From Lachnospiraceae bacterium (GTDB lineage: Bacteria > Bacillota_A > Clostridia > Lachnospirales > Lachnospiraceae), in NCBI GenBank assembly GCA_017958935.1, contig JAGDBR010000336.1, positions 1-6,720 of the forward strand: DNA of 6,720 nt, given 5' to 3'. A model generated the notes under the pieces. It worked only from the letters and a program-made list of their open reading frames with translations, was not told the DNA's origin and searched no databases. Below, in pieces: positions 1 to 5,237 of this stretch. How positions within the stretch are numbered: position 1 is the stretch's first letter; each line of letters starts with the position of its first letter. Position numbers and translations under genes: made by a program.

Positions 1-538
1 CACCGCCGACGAAGAAGCCTGCGCGGCCGCGTTGCCGGACATCGACGTCACGATCGGCTACGAAGACAATACGCAGCAGGTCTACCTGAACGGCGCGAAC
101 GTCTCGGGGCTGATCCGGACGCAGGAAGTCGGCGAAGCGGCATCGAAAACGTCCGCCTACGGTGCCGTCCGCGAAAAACTGCTGAACCTGCAGCGCGGGC
201 TGGCGAAGAAGAACGACGTCCTGATGGACGGGCGAGACATCGGCACCGTGATCCTGCCGGACGCAACCGTGAAGATCTTTCTCACGGCCTCCGTCTACGT
301 CCGCGCGAAGCGGCGTTATGACGAACTGGTCGCGAAGGGCGAGCAGACCGACCTTCATACGGTCATCCGGGAGATCGAAGAGCGGGACTACCGCGATTCG
401 CACCGGGAGGTCGCGCCGCTGAAGAAAGCGGAAGACGCGGTGGAAGTGGATTCGTCGGACCTGAATGTCGACGAAGTCGTGGACAAGATCATTGACATCA
501 TCAAGAGGAAGACAGCAAATGGAGATCAAAGTCGCTAA
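1..538 (+). CDS. cmk: Cytidylate kinase, 3' part (5' end outside window)
   Basis: Cytidylate kinase transfers phosphate from ATP to CMP/dCMP in the cytoplasm, feeding CTP and dCTP pools. The reading frame is open from base 2, giving the last 178 residues. The usual length is about 220, so roughly 45 N-terminal residues including the P-loop lie upstream of the window. Visible family motifs, in order, are the CMP-binding segment VSGLIRTQEVGEAASK, the hallmark MDGRDIGTVILPDA, the strand VKIFLTAS, an Arg-rich LID-like region (RAKRRYDEL), and ERDYRDSHREVAPLKKA, which matches the conserved ERDxRDxxRxxAPL block. A TTG at base 32 is not the start, because conserved-looking coding sequence continues upstream of it. 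The 3' end overlaps ispH by 20 bases in another frame, which suggests translational coupling. In many Clostridia cmk lies just upstream of ispH-rpsA, often with plsC between; no plsC is present here. Confidence 0.95.
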   Translation, partial: TADEEACAAALPDIDVTIGYEDNTQQVYLNGANVSGLIRTQEVGEAASKTSAYGAVREKLLNLQRGLAKKNDVLMDGRDIGTVILPDATVKIFLTASVYVRAKRRYDELVAKGEQTDLHTVIREIEERDYRDSHREVAPLKKAEDAVEVDSSDLNVDEVVDKIIDIIKRKTANGDQSR

Positions 539-1367
539 GACGGCAGGCTTCTGCTTCGGCGTGGAACGCGCCGTGACGAAAACGGAGCGGATCGCGCAGA
601 GCTTCTGCGGTCCGGTCTATACATTCGGACCGATCGTCCACAACAAGGAAGTGATGCGGCATCTCGCGGAATTCGGCGTCGAAGAGCTGAAGGACGAGAA
701 GGAACTGGATGCGCTGGGCGGCGGGACGGTCATCATCCGGGCGCACGGCGTGACGCGCGCGCTCGAAGAGAAGCTTCGCCGGATGCGCTTCAACGTCGTC
801 GACCTGACCTGTCCGTTCGTGAAGAAGATCCATGAGATCGTGCAGGAACAGGGGCGTCAGGGCGTGCCCGTCGTGATCTGCGGAGACGAAAAGCATCCGG
901 AGGTGCAGGGCATCATCGGGTGGTGCGAAGGACCGTATCACGTCATTTCGGAGCCCGAAGACGTGGCCGGACTGCCGTTTAGGCCGGACGAGCCCTTCTG
1001 CATCGTTTCCCAGACGACATTTAATCACGAAAAATTTAAAAAAATCATTGAAATTGCGGATTCTTTGTACTATAATTTCTCCAAATTGGATACTGTGTGC
1101 CTAGCCACGCAGGAGAGACAGGAAGAAGCCGAAAAACTGGCGCAGGAAGTGGACTGTATGCTTGTGATCGGTTCGAAGGAATCTTCCAATTCTCGGAAGC
1201 TGTTTGAGATCTCTCAGATGAGATGTAACCGCACCTATTTCATCGAAAACGCCGATGAGATCACGTGCCAGATGTTCGATCATGTCGACTGCATAGGGAT
1301 TACAGCAGGGGCGTCCACCCCAAAGACTACTTTAAAGGAGGTTCAAAATCATGTCCGAAAGTTTTGA
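519..1367 (+). CDS. ispH: 4-hydroxy-3-methylbut-2-enyl diphosphate reductase (IspH/LytB)
   Basis: IspH is an iron-sulfur enzyme that reduces HMBPP to IPP and DMAPP, the last step of the MEP isoprenoid pathway. The protein has 282 residues, a normal length for a stand-alone IspH. The three cluster-ligating cysteines are present: C12 in GFCFGVERA, C98 in DLTCPF and C194 in DTVCLAT. Substrate-site residues also match: H41, H76 (RAHGV), H126 and E128 (KHPE), T167 (QTTF), the SSNS block at 222-225 and ASTP at 265-268. I chose ATG 519 because the protein then begins MEIKVAKTAGFCFGV with C12 in the family position, and AGAGGA at 504-509 is well spaced. An upstream in-frame start at 465 would add 18 unsupported residues. 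The gene overlaps cmk by 20 bases and rpsA by 17. In many Clostridia IspH and S1 are one fused protein; here they are separate. The 3' third is much more AT-rich than the rest and contains a promoter. Confidence 0.97.
   Translation: MEIKVAKTAGFCFGVERAVTKTERIAQSFCGPVYTFGPIVHNKEVMRHLAEFGVEELKDEKELDALGGGTVIIRAHGVTRALEEKLRRMRFNVVDLTCPFVKKIHEIVQEQGRQGVPVVICGDEKHPEVQGIIGWCEGPYHVISEPEDVAGLPFRPDEPFCIVSQTTFNHEKFKKIIEIADSLYYNFSKLDTVCLATQERQEEAEKLAQEVDCMLVIGSKESSNSRKLFEISQMRCNRTYFIENADEITCQMFDHVDCIGITAGASTPKTTLKEVQNHVRKF
1021..1076 (+). promoter_or_regulatory. Sigma-A-type promoter with UP-like element inside ispH
   Basis: A -35 box TTGAAA (1048-1053) and a perfect -10 box TATAAT (1071-1076) are separated by exactly 17 bases. 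Just upstream, 1021-1047 is an A/T-tract run (AAAAATTTAAAAAAA) resembling an UP element. Lines 1021-1080 have 13 G/C in 60 bases, against 37 in the 60 bases before. The expected transcription start near 1083 would give rpsA a leader of about 270 bases lying within ispH. Seeing the boxes is direct; that they drive rpsA is inference. Confidence 0.7.
1334..1342 (+). promoter_or_regulatory. Strong Shine-Dalgarno of rpsA within the ispH 3' end
   Basis: AAAGGAGGT is a near-perfect complement to the 16S anti-SD, with 8 bases between it and ATG 1351. It lies entirely within ispH coding sequence. It fixes the rpsA start and shows that S1 can be translated separately rather than only as an IspH fusion. 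Confidence 0.9.
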
Positions 1368-2745
1368 ACAGATGCTGAATGAGTCTTTTAAGACCATCCG
1401 CAACGGTGAAGTCGTTAAGGGCACCGTGATTGCAGTTAAAGACAATGAGATCGTGGTAAACATCGGCAACAAGCATGACGGCGTAATTGCAAAGAATGAC
1501 TTCACAAATGATCCGAGCGCAGATTTGAATGAGCTCGTGAATATCGGTGACGAGATCGAGGCGAAGATCGTCCGCGTGAACGACGGCGACGGCCTGGTCC
1601 AGTTATCCACCCGCAGGATGCGCTCCGAGCGTGTTTCGCAGGTCCTTCAGGACGCTTTTGAGAACAAGACGGTCGTCAAGGCTGTCGTCGACGAAGTCGT
1701 CAAGGGCGGCGTGACCTGCACGATCGATGAAGTAAAGGTCTTCATCCCGGCGTCTCTGGTGAACGACACCTTCGAGCGCGACTTAAGCAAGTATCAGGGT
1801 CAGGAGATCGAATTCTACATCACCGAGTACAACCCGCGCAAGCACCGCGTCATTGGCGACCGCAAGCAGCTCGTCGTGACCGCGAAGGAAGAAGCCCTGA
1901 AGGAAGTCCTTTCCAAGATCCAGGAAGGTGACGTCGTGGAAGGCACCGTCAAGAACGTGACCGATTTCGGCGCATTCGTCGATATCGGCGGCGCAGACGG
2001 CCTGCTGCATGTCTCCGAAATGGGCTGGGGCCGCATTACGAATCCGCGCAAGGTCCTGAAGACCGGCGAAGTCGTCCGCGTCTACATCAAGGGCATCGAC
2101 GGCACGAAGATCGCGCTGTCGAAGAAGTTCCCGGATGAGGATCCGTGGGCGGATGCCGAGACGAAGTTTGCCGTCGGCAATGTCGTGACCGGCAAGGTCG
2201 CGCGTCTGACCGATTTCGGCGCTTTCGTCGAACTGGCGCCCGACGTGGACGGCCTGCTGCATGTCTCCCAGATCCAGCGCGAGCGCGTCGAGAAGCCCTC
2301 TGACGTGCTGACCAGGGGTCAGGAAGTCACCTGCAAGGTCATCGAGATGGATCCGGATGCGAAGAAGATCTCCCTTTCCATGAAGGCCCTTCTTCCGAGA
2401 CCGGAGCGCAAGCCGCGTCCGGAACGCAGACGCCGCGAGAATCCGATGGAGAACGCGGACGGAACGTTCAACATTGATGCTTACATCGCCGCGAACCCGC
2501 TGGAAGATGAGAAGCCTGTGAAGGAAGCCGTCGAAGCAGCGGAAGAGAAGGCGGAAGAAGTCGTCGTGAAGGCTGAAGAGACTGTCGAAGCAGTCGAAGA
2601 CAAGGTCGAAGAAGCCGTCGCGAAGGCAGAAGAAGCTGTCGAAGAGAAGACGGAAGAAGTCGCGAAGGCCGTTGAGGCCGTCGAAGACAAGGCCGAAGAA
2701 GTCGAGAAGGCTGTCGAAGCCGTCGAAGAAGCGGTCAAGCCGTAA
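1351..2745 (+). CDS. rpsA: S1 RNA-binding domain protein / 30S ribosomal protein S1 homologue
   Basis: The protein has 464 residues with four S1-type OB folds: about 18-90, 105-176, 192-260 and 275-346. Domains 3 and 4 are the most canonical, with VTDFGAFVDIGGADGLLHVSE and LTDFGAFVELAPDVDGLLHVSQ blocks. In Firmicutes such four-domain S1 homologues bind mRNA at the ribosome, though they may not be as essential as the six-domain proteobacterial S1. After the last domain comes a very basic Pro/Arg linker (about 349-364), then an IDAYIAANPLEDE segment and a 77-residue tail rich in Glu, Ala, Val and Lys. Typical family members are about 380-400 residues, so the tail accounts for the extra length. 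The start is set by a strong SD. The gene overlaps ispH by 17 bases in the +1 frame, probably has its own promoter inside ispH, and ends at a strong terminator. The first 70 codons are less GC-rich than the rest. Confidence 0.93.
   Translation: MSESFEQMLNESFKTIRNGEVVKGTVIAVKDNEIVVNIGNKHDGVIAKNDFTNDPSADLNELVNIGDEIEAKIVRVNDGDGLVQLSTRRMRSERVSQVLQDAFENKTVVKAVVDEVVKGGVTCTIDEVKVFIPASLVNDTFERDLSKYQGQEIEFYITEYNPRKHRVIGDRKQLVVTAKEEALKEVLSKIQEGDVVEGTVKNVTDFGAFVDIGGADGLLHVSEMGWGRITNPRKVLKTGEVVRVYIKGIDGTKIALSKKFPDEDPWADAETKFAVGNVVTGKVARLTDFGAFVELAPDVDGLLHVSQIQRERVEKPSDVLTRGQEVTCKVIEMDPDAKKISLSMKALLPRPERKPRPERRRRENPMENADGTFNIDAYIAANPLEDEKPVKEAVEAAEEKAEEVVVKAEETVEAVEDKVEEAVAKAEEAVEEKTEEVAKAVEAVEDKAEEVEKAVEAVEEAVKP
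2512..2742 (+). repeat. Low-complexity GAA/GTC-rich segment encoding the acidic helical tail of S1
   Basis: Codons for Glu, Val, Ala and Lys dominate. Residues 391-460 contain only K, E, A, V, T and D, and 26 of those 70 are Glu. Val/Ala recur every 3 or 4 residues, as in a long amphipathic helix or coiled coil. The block VEAVEDK appears at residues 412-418 and 441-447 (nucleotides 2584 and 2671, 87 bases apart), an imperfect internal duplication of 29 codons. Such tracts may change length by slippage or recombination. The composition also opens long antisense frames that I regard as shadows. Confidence 0.8.
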
Positions 2746-2776
2746 GCTTAAGCACAGCGTCGCTTTAACCCAAACG

Positions 2777-2807
2777 GCCCCGGGGCAGAACGCTCCGGGG
2801 CTTTTTT
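2777..2807 (+). terminator. Rho-independent terminator after rpsA
   Basis: The stem pairs 2777-2786 with 2792-2801 (10 bp, one G-U pair), closed by a 5-base AGAAC loop and followed by six T (2802-2807). It starts 31 bases after the rpsA stop and should end the cmk-ispH-rpsA transcript. The T-run ends only 16 bases before the next start codon. Confidence 0.93.
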
Positions 2808-2823
2808 CATCAGGAGGGGCAGC

Positions 2824-3291
2824 ATGATCAGAAAAGCGGTCGGGAAAGACATTTCGGGACTGGCGAAGCTTCTGTACCAGGTGCAGGACGTCCACGCAAA
2901 AGGGCGGCCGGACCTGTTCAAAAGCGGCGGCCGGAAATACACGGACGCCGATCTGGAGGTCCTTCTGGAAGACGCCTCGCGGCCGGTCTTCGTGTCGGTC
3001 GATGAGAACGGATCCGTCGAGGGCTATGCGTTCTGCATCCTTGAACCGGTGCCGGAGGGTCCGTCCCTGCAGCCCGTAAGAACGCTGTATGTCGACGATG
3101 TCTGCGTGGATGAAGACAAACGCCGCCGCCATATCGCGACCGCGCTCTACGAATACGTCCGCGCATTCGCGAAAGAGAACGGATGTGATCGCATCACGCT
3201 GAACGTCTGGACGATGAATCCGCCGGCGCAGCGCTTTTACGAAAAAATGGGCATGGAGCCTTTGAAGATCACGATGGAAGAGCGCCTGTGA
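2824..3291 (+). CDS. GNAT family N-acetyltransferase
   Basis: This 155-residue protein has the Gcn5-related acetyltransferase layout: an N-terminal helical region with the VHAKGRPDLF stretch common in a Bacillota GNAT group, central strands (FVSVDENGSVEGYAFC), motif A strand and pyrophosphate loop at about 88-110 (LYVDDVCVDEDKRRRHIATAL), and motif B NPPAQRFYEKMGM at 132-144. It would move an acetyl group from acetyl-CoA to an amine; the substrate (small molecule, peptide or protein N-terminus) cannot be told. The usual R/Q-x-x-G-x-G/A loop reads R-R-H-I-A, so the first glycine is His and the second is Ala, a variation seen in active GNATs. ATG 2824 has AGGAGGGG at 2812-2819, 4 bases upstream. 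It is bracketed by terminators and has little room for a promoter. I do not assign it as RimI. Confidence 0.88.
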   Translation: MIRKAVGKDISGLAKLLYQVQDVHAKGRPDLFKSGGRKYTDADLEVLLEDASRPVFVSVDENGSVEGYAFCILEPVPEGPSLQPVRTLYVDDVCVDEDKRRRHIATALYEYVRAFAKENGCDRITLNVWTMNPPAQRFYEKMGMEPLKITMEERL

Positions 3292-3296
3292 GCGCG

Positions 3297-3333
3297 AAAA
3301 AAGACCGGACAGGCATGCTGTCCGGTCTTTTTT
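3297..3333. terminator. Bidirectional intrinsic terminator between convergent genes
   Basis: A perfect 16-bp inverted repeat (3297-3312 with 3318-3333) encloses a 5-base GCATG loop. The outer six pairs are A-T, so each strand reads a GC-rich stem followed by six T. It lies 5 bases after the GNAT stop and 16 bases after the stop of the minus-strand nuclease gene, and should serve both. Confidence 0.95.
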
Positions 3334-3349
3334 GTCGAACGCCGGCTTT

Positions 3350-4405
3350 TCAGACCGAGCGAAGCGTTTCTTCAAGATATGCGCCAAGCATTGCTTCCGA
3401 GAACTGGACGAAGCCGGCTTTGTCGGTACGTGCGGCCCTGAACACCGGCGAAGCGGTATGCGGCAAGGCGGGCAGGAAGACGCCGTCCGCCTTCGTGTAG
3501 CAGGTGTCCTTCGTCGCCTGCTTCCGGTAATGCGGATCGACGAAGGACGCGACTTTCTTATGGATCGCGGTATCTTCGACCGGCAGATAATAATAGTCTT
3601 TCCAGTCCGGGTAGAAGTATTTCAGCGTGCCGAAGAAACAGGGGATCCTGAACGAAAGCTCGCCGTTTTCGATCTTCAGCCGCGCGCCTTCAAGCGTTTC
3701 GTAAGACAGCGGCGCAGGGAAGGCGTCCCGCAGTTTCGCGACCGCGAAGAGCTCCGATCCGGACGCGGAGAACCAGTGCTCGCTGACGTCAAGCGCAGGC
3801 CGGTCGAGCAGGTCGCAGTAATTCAGGACCGGCAGGATCTTCAGCATGCCTTTCAGGTCGTCTTCGTTGTGCAGGAGGAAGAGGCGCATCAGGCGCTCGT
3901 CCTTCGTCTGCGTGTATTGCTGATAGATCTCGATCAGTTCGCCGCCCGAGAACCGGTCTTCCCGGAAAATGCCGAGAAAGCGTTCGACCGTTTTCAGCCG
4001 CAGGTTCGGCAGGCCGAAGAAGCGCTTTTTCTTCCGGAGCTGCTTCAGTATGTCGAACGACGCAGGCGTGTCGAAGGCGTGTGCATAGCCGTATTGTTCG
4101 GCCGCTGATTTGAGATACGGCAGGTCGAACGTGTCGCCGTTGAAATGCACGAGGACGTCGAAACGCCGGACGAGACCGTCGAAAGCGCGCAGCATGTCCA
4201 GCTCGTCCGACAGCGATTCGGCGAGCCACTGGACGAACTGCCAGCGCCCGTCCTCCCGGTACAGACAGCCGATCAGGTAGAGCGAGGACGCGTAGGGCGA
4301 CAGGCCGGTCGTTTCGATGTCGAAAAACAGGAGTTTTCCGGGATCGCCGAGCCGGCTCAAGTCATACTGACAGGGAATATCCAGTTCTTTACGGACTGTG
4401 ATCAT
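3350..4405 (-). CDS. YprB-like ribonuclease H-fold (DEDD-family) exonuclease-like protein
   Basis: This 351-residue protein has an RNase H-like 3'-5' exonuclease domain at about 24-200. Motif I is LLFFDIETTG (D29, E31), motif II is HFNGDTFDLPYL (N89, D94), and motif III is HNEDDL (D183). These acidic residues would bind two metal ions, as in DEDD nucleases and the YprB/RNase_H_2 family. At the position four before the last Asp, where DEDDy enzymes carry Tyr, this protein has His179. The C-terminal part (about 205-351) has IHKKVASFVD and CYTKADGVFLP blocks that I recall from Clostridia homologues; its function is unknown to me. Substrate and role (nucleic acid processing or repair) are not established. 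The start is well fixed: a TAA lies in frame three codons upstream, the next Met is residue 71, and there is no good SD. It is convergent with the GNAT gene and divergent from ruvA. Confidence 0.88.
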   Translation of the reverse strand: MITVRKELDIPCQYDLSRLGDPGKLLFFDIETTGLSPYASSLYLIGCLYREDGRWQFVQWLAESLSDELDMLRAFDGLVRRFDVLVHFNGDTFDLPYLKSAAEQYGYAHAFDTPASFDILKQLRKKKRFFGLPNLRLKTVERFLGIFREDRFSGGELIEIYQQYTQTKDERLMRLFLLHNEDDLKGMLKILPVLNYCDLLDRPALDVSEHWFSASGSELFAVAKLRDAFPAPLSYETLEGARLKIENGELSFRIPCFFGTLKYFYPDWKDYYYLPVEDTAIHKKVASFVDPHYRKQATKDTCYTKADGVFLPALPHTASPVFRAARTDKAGFVQFSEAMLGAYLEETLRSV

Positions 4406-4411
4406 GAGCCT

Positions 4412-4440
4412 ATCTTACTTTCGCACGCGCGGAAAGTCAA
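4412..4440 (-). promoter_or_regulatory. Promoter of the YprB-like gene, predicted leaderless start
   Basis: On the minus strand a -35 box TTGACT (4440-4435, 5 of 6 consensus) is 17 bases from a -10 box TAAGAT (4417-4412, 4 of 6). Six bases then separate the -10 from the A of the ATG at 4405, so initiation 7 bases after the -10 would fall on that A. The box sequences are seen directly; use of the promoter is inferred. Confidence 0.6.
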
Positions 4441-4531
4441 TCGGAATCCGTGCGGCGAAAGGCGCGAAGGCCGGCCCCCGGCAGTTCCGGATCCCGGCCG
4501 GTCCCTTGATCATTCAAAATCAAGATACGGA

Positions 4532-4560
4532 TTGCTTTATCGGCCCGGATACTATATAAT
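4532..4560 (+). promoter_or_regulatory. Promoter of ruvAB
   Basis: A -35-like TTGCTT (4532-4537) lies 17 bases from a perfect TATAAT (4555-4560). Transcription would begin near 4567, giving a leader of about 53 bases before ruvA. The surroundings (4505-4570) are AT-rich within a GC-rich region. A small inverted repeat CTTGAT/ATCAAG (4505-4510 and 4519-4524) lies just upstream of the -35. I saw no GAAC-N4-GTTC type LexA box near this promoter. Confidence 0.65.
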
Positions 4561-4581
4561 GTGATAAACTGAATCATTCTG

Positions 4582-4599
4582 TGCCGGCATCGGCCGGCA
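4582..4599 (+). other. Hairpin in the ruvA leader
   Basis: TGCCGGC (4582-4588) and GCCGGCA (4593-4599) form a 7-bp stem with a 4-base loop, about 10 bases upstream of the GGAGGAG ribosome binding site at 4610-4616. The same bases form a tandem GCCGGCATC repeat (4583 and 4593). With no T-run it is not a terminator; a role in mRNA stability or translation is possible but unproven. Confidence 0.4.
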
Positions 4600-4619
4600 T
4601 CAGCGGGACGGAGGAGAAG

Positions 4620-5225
4620 ATGATCTCTCATTTGCGCGGAGAATTGACTTATATTGCGGAGAACCGGGTCGAGATCGACACCGGCGCCGTGGCGTTCGAA
4701 GTCCAGGTGCCGATGTCCGTCATCGACAGGCTGCCTGGGATCGGGAGCCCTGTCGAGCTCTATACGTACCTGAACGTCAAGGAAGACGAGATGAGCCTGT
4801 TCGGCTTCGCGAACCGGGACAGCCTCGACATGTTCAAGATGCTGATCACGGTCTCGGGCATCGGACCGAAGGGCGCGCTCGGGATCCTTTCTTCGATGTC
4901 GCCGTCCGACATCCGCTTCGCGGTACTTTCGCAGGACGTGAAGGCGATCTCGAAGGCGCCGGGCATCGGCGCGAAGACCGCGCAGCGCCTGATCATCGAG
5001 CTGAAGGACAAGGTCTCGCTCTCGGACGGCTTCGACCATCTGAATGACAGCGATTCGCCCGCGGCACAGACTGCGGACACGGCGGAAAAGTCCGAAGCCG
5101 TCATTGCGCTGACGGTCCTGGGCTACAGCAATACGGACGCCTACCGCGCCGTCCAGAGCGTCGACGCGGCGGGAAAGACGACAGAAGAGATCCTGAAGGA
5201 AGCGCTGAAGCGCATCGGAAGGTAA
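4620..5225 (+). CDS. ruvA: Holliday junction branch migration protein RuvA
   Basis: RuvA is a tetrameric protein that binds the four-way junction and loads RuvB helicase rings in recombinational repair. The 201 residues match the family length (about 190-205). Domain I is an OB fold (1-65) starting MISHLRGELTYI, with the acidic-pin region KEDEM at 54-58. Domain II has two helix-hairpin-helix motifs, VSGIGPKGALGIL (78-90) and APGIGAKTAQRLI (113-125). An Asp/Ser/Ala-rich flexible linker (about 136-158) leads to domain III (about 159-201), which contacts RuvB, with VLGYSNTDAYRAV. ATG 4620 was chosen because the family begins MI-x-x-L-x-G and GGAGGAG sits 3 bases upstream. An in-frame GTG at 4581 would add 13 residues with no family support. 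ruvB follows after 12 bases, an operon. Confidence 0.97.
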   Translation: MISHLRGELTYIAENRVEIDTGAVAFEVQVPMSVIDRLPGIGSPVELYTYLNVKEDEMSLFGFANRDSLDMFKMLITVSGIGPKGALGILSSMSPSDIRFAVLSQDVKAISKAPGIGAKTAQRLIIELKDKVSLSDGFDHLNDSDSPAAQTADTAEKSEAVIALTVLGYSNTDAYRAVQSVDAAGKTTEEILKEALKRIGR

Positions 5226-5237
5226 GAAGGATAAAAG

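Noticed and set aside
465..518. Upstream start that would lengthen IspH by 18 residues
   Set aside because: It lies in cmk coding sequence, lacks the family N-terminus, and ATG 519 has a good ribosome binding site.
2481..2738. Minus-strand Ser/Thr/Ala-rich 85-codon frame resembling a surface or mucin-like protein
   Set aside because: It is the reverse reading of the GAA/GTC repeat of the S1 tail; the composition is forced by that repeat.
1783..3387. 534-codon open frame on the minus strand across rpsA and the GNAT gene
   Set aside because: It is antisense to well-supported genes, its protein is Arg/Phe/Asp-rich with no recognisable domain, it crosses two terminators, and it is explained by the GAA/GTC codon bias of rpsA.
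3332..4108. 258-codon plus-strand frame opposite the YprB-like nuclease gene
   Set aside because: It is antisense to a gene with clear DEDD motifs, starts at the shared terminator, and shows no family features.
4581..4619. GTG start that would lengthen RuvA by 13 residues
   Set aside because: It lies in the leader hairpin, and the RuvA family start MI-x-x-L-x-G fits ATG 4620, which has a strong SD.
4441..4619. SOS (LexA) operator upstream of ruvAB
   Set aside because: A GTTC occurs at 4484-4487 but no matching GAAC lies at the right distance, and no GAAC-N4-GTTC type palindrome was found.
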